From assembly GCA_028280065.1 (NCBI GenBank), contig JANQMN010000102.1:28918-92917 (forward strand): a stretch of 64,000 bases of DNA. Direction: 5' to 3'. Positions 8,093 to 17,268 of this stretch are shown here, piece by piece (position 1 is the stretch's first letter; each line of letters starts with the position of its first letter). Source of the stretch: Hahella sp. (GTDB lineage Bacteria > Pseudomonadota > Gammaproteobacteria > Pseudomonadales > Oleiphilaceae). A program made the position numbers and the translations under genes. The notes below the pieces were generated by a model. That model worked only from the letters and a program-made list of their open reading frames with translations, had not been told where the DNA came from and did no database searches.

Positions 8093-11000
8093 GAAATCCA
8101 CTCCATCACAGTATCCATCAGCTTGTTTTCCTCATAGGGCTTGGTGGTATAAGCATTAACACCGGCTTTCCTGGCAAGATCCCGGTGTTTATCCTGACTT
8201 CTGGAGGTCAACATGACGATCGGCAACTCGGCAAGAGCAGCATCTTTGCGCACCATTCTGGTTAGCTCCAAGCCGTCCATCCTTGGCATTTCCAGGTCGA
8301 CCAATAACAAATCCATGCGCCTATCCCGGTGTAGCATCTCTGCTGCCTCCAATCCGTCACAGGCGGTTTCCACTTCAAATCCACAGTCTTGTAACAACTG
8401 CTTAAGGCCACTACGAACACTCAGCGAATCGTCAACAACCAGCACCCGCCGAACATTTTTCTCCACGCCATCCGGCTCCTTGGAAGGTAGTTTTGCAGCA
8501 CCTTTCTGTTGTAGCAGATCCTGCATATTCAGGACCGGCACCAGATTACCGTCGCCCAGAATTGTCAATCCCAATAGCCCCCGCATTGCCGGAATAAATG
8601 GGCCAGGATTGCGAACCACGAGCTGCTCTCCAGTCAAAAGCTGATCGATTGCGATTGCCATCGTTTTGCCGCCGATTTCCGCAAGCAAAATTGGCCGTCG
8701 TGCGAATCCCGGGCTGTCACTCGACACTAGCCTTCGAAGGTCGGTAAAAGGCAGCAACTCGTCATCCAGGGCCAGGTAGTCCCTGCCGCCCATGCTTTCC
8801 AAACAGTGTTCATCCGCGGGTAGTATGCGTACCAGGTGGGTCGTGGGGACTGCAAAGGATTGCTTACCTACTTTAACGAGCAGCATGTACTGGGTAATCT
8901 CGCGAATGGGCAGGCGAATAACAAATTCCGTGCCTTCGTCCTCGGAGTTGAGCCTGATCGTACCGCCGAGCAGTTCTATTTGACTGCGCACGGCATCCAT
9001 GCCGATGCCACGCCCGGATATTTGGGTGGCATCTTCCCGGGTGGTGAAACCGGGAAGCCAGATTAATTCCGCGAGCTGGGACGGTTCCGGCATTGGCGCA
9101 TCGCTATCGAACAGCTCCCGCTGCAATGCCTTGGCGTAGATGGACGCCAAGTCCAAACCGGCGCCGTCATCCGTTACCTTGACTTGCAGAAATCGTCCGG
9201 CCTGTTGAAACTCAAGGCTGATTTCTCCTTGCAGAGGTTTGCCAAAATCACGCCTTTGGCCGGCGGTCTCAATGCCGTGGTCCACTGCATTGCGCAATAG
9301 ATGCATCAGCGGATCGGCAAGGCCGTCAAGGACCTCGCGATCAACGTCCAGATCGTCCCCAAGAATGGTTAGGTTGACCTGTTTCTCCAATGCCCGGCAA
9401 GCCTGCCGGACACAACGCTGCAGCCGCCCGCTTAACATCGATGCCTGTAATTTCTGCCGGGACAAAAGTTGATGCTGCAGGGTATCGATATAACGGTGCT
9501 GCTGCCGCATCAAACCATCCATCATCAGCATTTGTTGTTGCAGTTTTTGGTTCACTTCACGAACGTCGGCGACGGCTTCAAACAATTGATGGGAACAGCG
9601 GTGGAGATCGTCGTAACGGTCCATTTCCAGCGGATCAAATTCACTGTCTCTGGTATCTTGGGTCAGAAACCAATCACCCTTATTCGCAACGGGTCGCAAG
9701 CGCTTGAAGCCGGCCATACTGCGGTTGTCGACCAAGCCCTCCAATTCCAAACGCCGCTCATTGAGCCGTTGATCATGCTGTTGCAGGTCGGCGGTGGAAA
9801 CCTGGACACGCTTATAGAGTTCCCTGGCTTGCACGGTGTTAATGCTCATTTCCTCAGCGAGCGTTAACAGGTCCTCAAGACTTTGTGCGGATTCCACCGG
9901 CGCCTGTTGAATTACAGGAATTGATTCAGGGGGAGCCGAGGAACATGAATTAACACTGTTATCTACCGGCAGGAGATCAGGTAAATCTGTATTTAAGTAT
10001 TCGGTAATATCCTCATCGGCAAACTGGATTGCTCTTCCGGGTTGGCTCAACTGACAAATGTGCAGTAAAACTTCCATTAACCCTTCCGGACGACTATCCC
10101 TGCCCTGCAGATAGTCCAACATCGCGCTTAACATATCCGATGCGGCAATCAGGTGCGCGAGATTGTCCTGCTCCTGCAGTAGTTGCAAGCAGTCTGCGCG
10201 TTCAAACAACGCTTCCAGCTCATGACTAAGATTGGCCATCGCCGACAATCCAAGCAGGTTGGCAGAGCCTTTTAAACTATGGCAGGCACGTTGGACCTGA
10301 ACAACGGTTTCCGAATCTGCTGGCGCTTCACTAAAGCTGGCCAGACTTTCAAAGAGAACTTGAATGTGCTTGGGTGCATCAGTTAAAAAGGCAGCCAGAA
10401 CTTCCATGCTGGCATCGGCAGCGGGATCTAGTCTTAAGTCGTTTCCACTGAATAGTTTTGGCTCGGTTTTGCTTTCCTCGGATGAACTTTCTCCGGTTTC
10501 GACAAAGGCAACCAACTGCTCTATGAGTTCTTGCTGCAGATCCTCTTCCAACGACACGGGCCATACGGCTGCATCCAGAATCTCCAGCAAACCTAAGCAG
10601 GAATCTTCAGAGGCTTGTTGTACTAAATAGGATTCCAATGCCGCCGGCCACCTTTGGATAGCCTCGCAATGCTGTTCGCTAATACTTTCGGTGTCCTGTA
10701 TTCGCATTGCCAATAAGCTGATGAACAATTGAACACCGCATAAACCGGCGTAACCACTGGCATCGGCAAGCGCCTCCAGCATCTCGCAATAGCGCATCTT
10801 CGCTTTCATGGAACTTGGCATATCTTCCAGATAGCGCTCCAACTCCGGCAGAAGTTCAGCTATTTCTTGCCAAACCGTCGAAAGCACTTCGGGTTGACCG
10901 GACCTGGGAAAATCGCTGCTATCTTCGTCATCAAGCTTTACTTCAACAACTTCCGCCAGGGGAATAGGAGCCGTATTATCCTGAGCTTTTTCGGGATTCC

Positions 11001-11367
11001 CCGCATGTTCCGCAGATTCCAGTATTGCTCCGGGGGATTCATTTTGTAAAATAGCAACCAGCCGTTGCATCCATTCCAGCAAAGACGTTAACCGCGATAA
11101 GCTGACTGTTTCTCCGGTGCTGTTTTCCTGGGAATTGCTACGATCTTCAAGGCGTGATCGAAGCCGCTGCAGGCGCGCCAGTTGTTCGTTGCAGCCGCCC
11201 ATTTCCAGCGCCATTGCCAAATTATCAAAAATCCCAAGAAGCGACTCCAAATCCAAAGGTTGCCGCGCATTCACACATTCGGCAAATTCCTCGACAGTCA
11301 GTGCGAGCAACGCCATTGCAGGATCTTGCTCAGCAACCAGTGGCGGCTCTTCAGCGACTTTGGACAT
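8089..11367 (-). CDS. chpA: CheA-type hybrid histidine kinase of a type IV pilus-like (Chp) system
   Basis: Encodes 1092 residues. The ATG at 11367 has AGGAG eight bases before it; the upstream GTG at 11385 sits before that site and is rejected. Order of parts: an N-terminal helical region without a phospho-histidine (about 1-300); one Hpt domain with ACHSLKGSAN and phospho-acceptor His363; a helical linker; HATPase with N box HLLRNAVDHGIE (about 689-700), DDGAGLD and GRGIGMDAV; a CheW-like domain (about 825-950); and a C-terminal receiver (about 975-1092) with DD acid pair, phospho-acceptor Asp1024 and Lys1076. It has only one recognisable Hpt, whereas Pseudomonas ChpA has many and is about 2.3 times longer. 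It should phosphorylate PilG and PilH. Confidence 0.9.
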   Translation of the reverse strand: MSKVAEEPPLVAEQDPAMALLALTVEEFAECVNARQPLDLESLLGIFDNLAMALEMGGCNEQLARLQRLRSRLEDRSNSQENSTGETVSLSRLTSLLEWMQRLVAILQNESPGAILESAEHAGNPEKAQDNTAPIPLAEVVEVKLDDEDSSDFPRSGQPEVLSTVWQEIAELLPELERYLEDMPSSMKAKMRYCEMLEALADASGYAGLCGVQLFISLLAMRIQDTESISEQHCEAIQRWPAALESYLVQQASEDSCLGLLEILDAAVWPVSLEEDLQQELIEQLVAFVETGESSSEESKTEPKLFSGNDLRLDPAADASMEVLAAFLTDAPKHIQVLFESLASFSEAPADSETVVQVQRACHSLKGSANLLGLSAMANLSHELEALFERADCLQLLQEQDNLAHLIAASDMLSAMLDYLQGRDSRPEGLMEVLLHICQLSQPGRAIQFADEDITEYLNTDLPDLLPVDNSVNSCSSAPPESIPVIQQAPVESAQSLEDLLTLAEEMSINTVQARELYKRVQVSTADLQQHDQRLNERRLELEGLVDNRSMAGFKRLRPVANKGDWFLTQDTRDSEFDPLEMDRYDDLHRCSHQLFEAVADVREVNQKLQQQMLMMDGLMRQQHRYIDTLQHQLLSRQKLQASMLSGRLQRCVRQACRALEKQVNLTILGDDLDVDREVLDGLADPLMHLLRNAVDHGIETAGQRRDFGKPLQGEISLEFQQAGRFLQVKVTDDGAGLDLASIYAKALQRELFDSDAPMPEPSQLAELIWLPGFTTREDATQISGRGIGMDAVRSQIELLGGTIRLNSEDEGTEFVIRLPIREITQYMLLVKVGKQSFAVPTTHLVRILPADEHCLESMGGRDYLALDDELLPFTDLRRLVSSDSPGFARRPILLAEIGGKTMAIAIDQLLTGEQLVVRNPGPFIPAMRGLLGLTILGDGNLVPVLNMQDLLQQKGAAKLPSKEPDGVEKNVRRVLVVDDSLSVRSGLKQLLQDCGFEVETACDGLEAAEMLHRDRRMDLLLVDLEMPRMDGLELTRMVRKDAALAELPIVMLTSRSQDKHRDLARKAGVNAYTTKPYEENKLMDTVMEWIS

Positions 11368-11399
11368 AGCAATTCTCCTTAACACCTATTAGTGCGGCT

Positions 11400-13355
11400 T
11401 TAACTGGCCTTCTTCAGATCGGAATTCGCCGTCGACGCTGTCGGTATGTATGGTGTTTTAGCAATCCGCTCGGGCTCTTCAAGTTCCGCAAGTAACTCGG
11501 GAAGCTGCACGTTATCCATCACGCTGGCGGGTAATTCAAATAGTTGGACAGTGTCGAGGAGGACTCCGGATGCCGTGCGCAGCCGCTCGGTATAAAGGGC
11601 TTGTCGCTGCAGTTCTTTACCGGTTTGCTCTGCGCTTTGCTCGATCTTGAGGGCTTCCGTTTGCACTTTCTGCGCTTCTTTCGCTTGGACGATTGAGCTG
11701 TGTGCAATACGCTCAACGGCATTTAGCAGATCCCGAGCGGATTTCTGGGTTTGCTGCATTTCCTGTCCGGCTTGACTGGCACGCTTGGTGCCCGAAACGA
11801 CCTGGGCGATACTTTCGTTCATTTTATCTACCGCATCTGCAGTTTCGGTCTGAATATTCCGCACCAAGGTGCTAATCTGGGACGTTGCATTGCGGGAACT
11901 TTCCGCCAGCCGTTGTACTTCATCGGCGACCACTGCAAAACCACGCCCGGCCTCGCCGGCTGCCGCTGCTTGCATACTCGCATTGAGAGCCAGTACATGG
12001 GTCCGTTCGGCAATGCTGTTTATCAGATCGATGATACTGCTGATTTCCTGCGATCGCTCTGAAAGACGCTTGATTTTCTTCTCTGTTTCGCTGATCGAAT
12101 CGCGGATTTCACCCATGCTCTCCACGGTATTGCCGACCGCTTCATGGGCTTTGTCCGTCGTCCCGGCGGTACTCTTGGCAATCTGATTACAGGTTTGACA
12201 CCATTTGGCAATCTGCCCCATGTGCTGGGCCAGACTTTCCAATTGGGCGCTTGTTGCCGCGACCGTTTCCCGATCCTGCTCGGACAGTGCTACCACCGAG
12301 CGGTTCTGCTCATCAACCATGACGCTGGTCACTTCCACCAAACGGCTGACATGGCTGATCTTACCCAAGGCTTCGGAAATTTCCTTGGTCACCAGGTTAA
12401 GCGCATCCGCCACCGGCCCGGTAATGTCTTCACGCACCATCAGCCGGGTATTCAAGTTACGCTCGCTCAGTTGGCTGGTCCCTTCGAGCAACTCTATCAC
12501 CGAGTCATTTAGCACTTCGTTTTCTTTCTCGGCTGCAACCAGCGTAGCCACCTTCTCGGAAAGAAGATGATCCAATGTGCGGCCGAGTTCTGCCAACTCA
12601 TCGCGACCGGCCAAATTGGTACGCGCATTGGTATCTCCCTGCTCCACTTGCTGCACGGTCGTTGCAATAACGGCAACCGGCTTCAAGATTGAACGGCGGA
12701 TAACATAGCCGAGCCCGGCAGCGACCGCCAGGCTAACGGTAATAATCAGTGTTCCAAAGATTAAAGCCTGGCGCAGAATGGCTTCAGAGTTACTAAAGGT
12801 TTGTTGAGATGTCATCGAAAGGTTCGCGGTATAGCGACTTGCCGAGTCGATGAACGGCCCCACAAGGTCCTGCAGGTCATTCAACAGGAACAGTTCCAAA
12901 TCCCCGCGGGAACGATTCGCACTCAATCCTCCCACTTCTGCGAAGGCCGCCTCGACGCCGAGAACGCTTTTTTGCATAGTGGTAAATTCAGTATGCGTTT
13001 CGGCGCCCAAACTAAGCGTACGTTGCTGTAGGGTCCTCCAAAGGCTGGTGAAATCCTTTTTACTGGCGGCCAACTGCGGTTCTGCGCCGTCCCAGGTAAC
13101 CATGCCTGAATTCAACGCATTCAGCTTGCCGACCAACCCTTCCTGCACGGCTTTTATCAATTTGGTTAACTGGGTGACTTCCCAAACCTGTTGCTGCAAC
13201 TCCGAGGAAGATTGTCTTGCGAACGACAGGGAAAAGAATGCCAACGAAGCAATCAACGCAAGGGTTATCAACATGGTCGCGGTAATCGTATTGAGACGCT
13301 GCCCGATACTCAGTCGGTCGGCACTCAGTTTTGCGAATAAAGATTGAACTTGCAT
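11400..13355 (-). CDS. pilJ: methyl-accepting chemotaxis-type receptor (PilJ-like)
   Basis: Encodes 651 residues. Transmembrane helices are at about 21-46 and 196-219, enclosing a roughly 150-residue periplasmic helical domain, followed by a HAMP domain (about 220-272), a second HAMP-like stretch, and a signalling domain with the hairpin tip around IAERTHVLALNASMQAAAAGEAG (continuing GRGFAVVADEV; about 478-510). AGGAG is well placed before the ATG. It has no CheR-binding pentapeptide at the C-terminus, fitting the lack of CheR/CheB genes. The gene for a periplasmic binding protein lies only 21 bases upstream, making that protein the likely ligand partner. The PilJ name rests on operon context as much as on sequence. 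Confidence 0.85.
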   Translation of the reverse strand: MQVQSLFAKLSADRLSIGQRLNTITATMLITLALIASLAFFSLSFARQSSSELQQQVWEVTQLTKLIKAVQEGLVGKLNALNSGMVTWDGAEPQLAASKKDFTSLWRTLQQRTLSLGAETHTEFTTMQKSVLGVEAAFAEVGGLSANRSRGDLELFLLNDLQDLVGPFIDSASRYTANLSMTSQQTFSNSEAILRQALIFGTLIITVSLAVAAGLGYVIRRSILKPVAVIATTVQQVEQGDTNARTNLAGRDELAELGRTLDHLLSEKVATLVAAEKENEVLNDSVIELLEGTSQLSERNLNTRLMVREDITGPVADALNLVTKEISEALGKISHVSRLVEVTSVMVDEQNRSVVALSEQDRETVAATSAQLESLAQHMGQIAKWCQTCNQIAKSTAGTTDKAHEAVGNTVESMGEIRDSISETEKKIKRLSERSQEISSIIDLINSIAERTHVLALNASMQAAAAGEAGRGFAVVADEVQRLAESSRNATSQISTLVRNIQTETADAVDKMNESIAQVVSGTKRASQAGQEMQQTQKSARDLLNAVERIAHSSIVQAKEAQKVQTEALKIEQSAEQTGKELQRQALYTERLRTASGVLLDTVQLFELPASVMDNVQLPELLAELEEPERIAKTPYIPTASTANSDLKKAS

Positions 13356-13376
13356 AGCGGTTCTCCTGATTATCTG

Positions 13377-14585
13377 TTACAGCAACACGCTGAACTGATT
13401 ACCTTCAATAGATTGATACTGTTTGTTGCGCAGGTATGTCATCTTGACCAAGTCGGACCCTTGGTTGTCTCCACGAAAATCAAGCGCCAAACCACCGATG
13501 GAAAACTCTCGATCCTTCACGGCGCGAAGGAAGGCAGTTCGGGTTATTTCACCTGGAATCTCACGAAGAATGGAAACGAACATTTTGCCGACGATGTAAC
13601 CTTCCAGAGAAACCAGGGTAAGGCGTTCGCCCAGCGCTTTTCTGGCTTGCTTAACAATAGGGAGTTGAGCATCAAGCCCAGGTACTACCTGAGTGACAAT
13701 CACGCCATCTTCGATGCCATATTGGCTCAGTACATTTCGGAGATTTTCCGCACCGGTAAAAGAAACCGCGCTGACCAGCCAGTTATCGCCTTTTTTTCTG
13801 GAATACGCCGTGAACCGGCCAATGGCATTATAGGTGCCGACAGTAACCACCAGCCGGCACTGGGTGTTCTGTGAGGTCTCCCACTGTTTCAGCGACAAAT
13901 AACCAGCTCTTGAAGTCAGCGTATTGCGCTGATAGACACCCACGGGACCAATCATATTGCGAACGGGATCAGCGCCGGACTGAGCCAATACCTGATCAAG
14001 TTTTTCGATGATCAAACCGCTTTTCGGTCGCTTTAGCAATGCTTGGCGTATGCCTTCAACGCCCGCCATTCCGTAAGCGTCGTTCTGGACGAAGGCGCAA
14101 ATCTGACTGGGTAAAAGCCCCGCGTCAATGCCATCGCTAATCACCCGCTCGGTTTCCTGAACATAACTGGCGCGAAAATTAATAACGTCTCCGATTCCCG
14201 GCCTTAATAATCCGGCACCGGTAAAAAAACCGACGGCGGGAACACTTCTTTCGGCCAGAATCGGCAAGGATACTTTGGCAGTCGGCGTTCCGACATTGCC
14301 GACCATGGCAAAGATTCCTTCATCCACCAACTTCCGCGTCTGTTTTTCGGTCAAGCTCGGCGAATAGCTATCATTCAGCGATTGCAGCTCAATCCGCCGG
14401 CCTTGCACTAATTCACCGCGAAACGCTGCATCGATACCATCCCGCATGCCCAGTCCGAGACCGCTGGATCTGCCTTCCAGATCCATGACGCCACCAACAA
14501 TTATTTTGTCTTTTAAAACGCCTGGGCTGGCGGCCCATGCTTGTTGAAAAAATAAGCAGGTCAATAAAACTAACAAAACGCGCAT
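13377..14585 (-). CDS. periplasmic substrate-binding protein, branched-chain amino acid type (Peripla_BP_6)
   Basis: Encodes 402 residues. The ATG at 14585 has GGAGG upstream and starts with a signal peptide (MRVLLVLLTCLFFQQAWA, cleaved before ASPG); the longer frame to 14693 is rejected. The mature protein has the two-lobed type I binding fold: KIIVGGVMDLEGRSSGLG, GIFAMVGNVGTPTAKVSLPIL, VPAVGFFTGAG, and VVTVGTYNAIGRF. No permease or ATPase gene of an ABC importer is nearby. It sits between pilI and pilJ, 21 bases before pilJ, so it probably presents a small-molecule ligand to the receptor rather than feeding transport. The ligand cannot be told from sequence. Confidence 0.8.
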   Translation of the reverse strand: MRVLLVLLTCLFFQQAWAASPGVLKDKIIVGGVMDLEGRSSGLGLGMRDGIDAAFRGELVQGRRIELQSLNDSYSPSLTEKQTRKLVDEGIFAMVGNVGTPTAKVSLPILAERSVPAVGFFTGAGLLRPGIGDVINFRASYVQETERVISDGIDAGLLPSQICAFVQNDAYGMAGVEGIRQALLKRPKSGLIIEKLDQVLAQSGADPVRNMIGPVGVYQRNTLTSRAGYLSLKQWETSQNTQCRLVVTVGTYNAIGRFTAYSRKKGDNWLVSAVSFTGAENLRNVLSQYGIEDGVIVTQVVPGLDAQLPIVKQARKALGERLTLVSLEGYIVGKMFVSILREIPGEITRTAFLRAVKDREFSIGGLALDFRGDNQGSDLVKMTYLRNKQYQSIEGNQFSVLL

Positions 14586-14748
14586 TGTCCTATCCTCCGG
14601 AAACAAATTTCTAACTATTGAATGAATCGGCATTTTTCTCAAACACCCCGAATCACCTTGGTTTTTGGCATAACTATCCCTCAGATGCCGCAATCATCGA
14701 TTGCCGCCTCCAACCTATTGCAGTAGTTGAAATGAATCAGGTTTCGCG

Positions 14749-15402
14749 CTAGCCAGTGTTATACATTTCAGAGACCCTCCGTTGAAAGGCGTCGATATTC
14801 CATTCACACCATAGTCCGTTAAGCACGTAAGTTTGGCCGATGCAATCTTGCAGTAAGGGCGGCAACTCCGCCTGGTTTTCATTTACCCGAACAGCCCGTT
14901 GCATGATTTTTTCCGGAAACCCGGATAATTCGATTGCAAAAGGGTTACTTTGCAGATCGATATAGAGTAGTTGCCGCACTCGCGGTTTTTTCGATCCGTT
15001 AGGCGCCGTATTTAAGTCTTCATTATTCGCCTGAATCTGAAAAAATTTCTGCAGATTCAGAACCGGAGCAACCCTTCCCCGCACGTTGATAAAGCCTTCA
15101 ATCCAAGTTGGACAGAAAGGAACCTGACAAATGACCGGATTGTGAATCAGTTCTTTGTGCAAGTCGGCAGCGATCAACAAGCCAAGCTGATAAGGAGTAT
15201 CGGTTGCTTGCTGGAGCGTTGCCAAGGAAACGCCAAACCATTCTTTGCTGTTTAGTTGAAGGTCGTTCTGTCGAGCCTCGAAGGTCTTCCCTTCCGGCGG
15301 TGCAGAACCGTCATCGTTGACCGAAAGCTCCTGCAACAAGGCAAAGGCTTCCGACGGTTTTAACAACGAATTTTCCGGAAACTTAATGGCAGCGTTACCC
15401 AT
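14749..15402 (-). CDS. pilI: CheW-domain coupling protein (PilI-like)
   Basis: Encodes 217 residues. Of two in-frame ATGs (15414 and 15402), the second has GGAG at proper distance and is chosen. The N-terminus has KPSEAFALLQEL, then the CheW domain from about residue 50 with PYQLGLLIAAD, CPTWIEGFINVRGRVAPVLNL (the best-conserved CheW motif), RQLLYIDLQSNPFAIELS, and a C-terminal strand containing TYVLNGLWCEWNID. This is the third CheW-type protein of the operon and the closest to standard CheW/PilI. It follows pilH by 42 bases; a 163-base gap separates it from the binding-protein gene. Confidence 0.8.
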   Translation of the reverse strand: MGNAAIKFPENSLLKPSEAFALLQELSVNDDGSAPPEGKTFEARQNDLQLNSKEWFGVSLATLQQATDTPYQLGLLIAADLHKELIHNPVICQVPFCPTWIEGFINVRGRVAPVLNLQKFFQIQANNEDLNTAPNGSKKPRVRQLLYIDLQSNPFAIELSGFPEKIMQRAVRVNENQAELPPLLQDCIGQTYVLNGLWCEWNIDAFQRRVSEMYNTG

Positions 15403-15444
15403 ATCAGACTCCATCCAAAGGACTACTTCCGTTAATAGGAATGG

Positions 15445-15807
15445 TTAGGCGTAACTTTGCAGTTGCTCAAGGATGTCGTCCCGCTCATAAGGCTTGGACA
15501 CCAGGGCTTTCGCCCCTTGTTTAGCGGCCCAGATATGGTCGACTTTTTGGTTCTTACTGGAGACGAATACCACAGGTATATCAGCGATTGCCGGATCGTT
15601 ATGCATCTCCCGGCAGGTACTGAAGCCATCCATTTCGCCCATGATGATATCCAGTAGAATCATGTTGGGTTTTTCGGCTTTGGCCTTGGAGAGCGCCTCT
15701 TCGCCGGATCTGGCTTTAACAACCTGGTATTGCGCATCATTAACAATATTTTCCAGGTGGACAAGATCCGCTTCACTATCATCAACAATCAAGATTTTCT
15801 TTTTCAT
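15445..15807 (-). CDS. pilH: single-domain response regulator (PilH-like, CheY family)
   Basis: Encodes 120 residues, a lone receiver domain. The phosphorylation residues are present: acidic pair in IVDDSEAD (about 7-14), phospho-acceptor Asp in LLDIIMGEMDG (about residue 52), Ser/Thr switch in VFVSSKNQ, and Lys in VSKPYERDD. In Pil-Chp systems PilH acts with PilG as an output of ChpA. It starts three bases after pilG ends, so the two are cotranscribed. Assignment as PilH rather than generic CheY depends on gene order. Confidence 0.85.
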   Translation of the reverse strand: MKKKILIVDDSEADLVHLENIVNDAQYQVVKARSGEEALSKAKAEKPNMILLDIIMGEMDGFSTCREMHNDPAIADIPVVFVSSKNQKVDHIWAAKQGAKALVSKPYERDDILEQLQSYA

Positions 15808-15810
15808 AAC

Positions 15811-16590
15811 CTATCTCCCGTACGCAGCGGTTGTAACTGGATATAACTGGGTTGTGCTCGATGACTTCGCTTTAAGAAAGCGGCTGATCACCTGGGCCAA
15901 CTCGCGGTCTTCCGGGGGTTTGGTGATATAGCCATCGCACCCGGAAATTTTTGCTTTTACCCGATTGATCGTGGATGATTTGCTGGTCAGCATCACCACC
16001 TTTGTTTTGCTTATCGCTTTTAACTGACGGCAAGCCTGATAGCCATCCATCCCCGGCATCATGACATCCATGAATACCAGGTCGTAGTGTTCTTTCGCGA
16101 TCTTTAGCAGCGCTTCTTCACCGCTTTCGGCAACATCGACACCCGCATCCACCGCGAGAATTTCGTGCAGTTTCTGCTTCATGTAGGTTCTTACGGGCAG
16201 ATTATCGTCAACCACAAGAATGTTGTAATCGTGAAGATCCTGCGCTTCGACATGCTTGAACTCGGTTGCCCTTTTCAGCGCATCAGTCAGCTTTCTAAAG
16301 ACGACGGGGCGCGCCAGATGTATAACGCCACTATGAGCCGGCGCTTTTTGTTTACTAATGAGGATAATACTTTCGAAGTGTGCCTTGGATTGCAGCCGCT
16401 GGAATGTTTGTTGGTGCTGTTCGGCATCGATATCCGCCACCAGTATCTGACCTTCAACCGTATCCGCTTCCGCAGCCAGCTGGAAGTTGCCGAACCAGGT
16501 TTCGTCCAGCCGGACAAGCGTTCGAAACAACATCTTGTCCTTCTCTGACAAACCAACGTGCGAAATGACTATTTTGCCCATCTTATCCAT
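15811..16590 (-). CDS. pilG: response regulator with N-terminal extension (PilG-like)
   Basis: Encodes 259 residues, about twice the size of PilG in Pseudomonas. The C-terminal half (about 122-245) is a complete receiver: DD at 128-129, phospho-acceptor Asp175 in LVFMDVMMPGMDG, VVMLTSKSS, and Lys in YITKPPEDREL. The first ~115 residues have an alternating strand/helix pattern (IVISHVG, QILVADIDAE, SIILISKQKAP, VIHLARPVVFRKL) like a degenerate receiver lacking the acceptor Asp. It is the first gene of the operon, whose promoter should lie in the AT-rich region just upstream. A short GAGGG lies before the ATG. Confidence 0.8.
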   Translation of the reverse strand: MDKMGKIVISHVGLSEKDKMLFRTLVRLDETWFGNFQLAAEADTVEGQILVADIDAEQHQQTFQRLQSKAHFESIILISKQKAPAHSGVIHLARPVVFRKLTDALKRATEFKHVEAQDLHDYNILVVDDNLPVRTYMKQKLHEILAVDAGVDVAESGEEALLKIAKEHYDLVFMDVMMPGMDGYQACRQLKAISKTKVVMLTSKSSTINRVKAKISGCDGYITKPPEDRELAQVISRFLKAKSSSTTQLYPVTTAAYGR

Positions 16591-17268
16591 GACACCCTCG
16601 CATAGGCTGTAAAAAAACAGCTTGCAGTAAACGATCCTGATACTTCTTTAACCGGATTTTTAAGCATCCGGTTAAAGGCGTATTAGTTGCGCCTTGCAAC
16701 CCAAACTTACTTTTTGCTCAGATCGTGATCAAAGTATCGAAAGGAATGCAAAATAAGTCAAAAATTAAACAGTAAGGAATTGTTCTCAGTTGTAAGTCAA
16801 TCTTTTGACATTTTTTACAAAATATTTCGTCAAATATTTTGTTGAATTACTGAGATGACAATCACAGATCTGAAGCGCAATCTGATGCTATTAGCTAAAA
16901 TAGTATGTTTCATTTTTCGGTGTTTCCCTAAAACCGACAACGCAACTTGCAAGAGAAGTAGACTCAATAGCTGACTTTACCCCTCCCTGCTTTCTCTAAA
17001 AAACCAAATTATTAGTAAGGAATAAGTGGTCGCTTTGAGGCTGATATTAACTCTCATAACTAACAAAATTGACCGGCCCTATAAGTTCAACAACGAAAAA
17101 CACCGGAATGTAACATCTCAAAATTATCAATTTGAGTGACCCTGACACTCCATTCTTCCATAATTTTAGTGGCTGGTGACGCTCAACCGAATAGCTGACT
17201 TTCCTGCCATCTTCCGTTAATATCCACTTGCATTTGGACCGCTTTATTATCACCAACGGAGGTTTTAC
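16591..17268. other. AT-rich intergenic region between pilG and a divergent methyltransferase
   Basis: This 678-base gap is clearly richer in A+T than its left flank. It must hold the promoters for the chemosensory operon (minus) and for the methyltransferase (plus). A perfect AT-rich inverted repeat lies at 16817-16842. The only sizeable frame, a 69-codon one on the minus strand (17047-17256), has no recognisable family and no convincing ribosome binding site, so I do not call it a gene. No tRNA or mobile-element ends were seen. Confidence 0.6.
16817..16842. repeat. perfect inverted repeat, 11-bp arms
   Basis: The arms are ACAAAATATTT (16817-16827) and AAATATTTTGT (16832-16842) with a 4-base centre CGTC. 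A TTGACA hexamer lies just to its left at 16805-16810. There is no run of T typical of a terminator, and the position upstream of two divergent genes fits an operator better. The binding factor is unknown. Confidence 0.55.

Noticed and set aside
17047..17256. 69-codon frame on the minus strand in the AT-rich gap
   Set aside because: No recognisable family or ribosome binding site, and it lies in the control region before the methyltransferase. Most likely chance.
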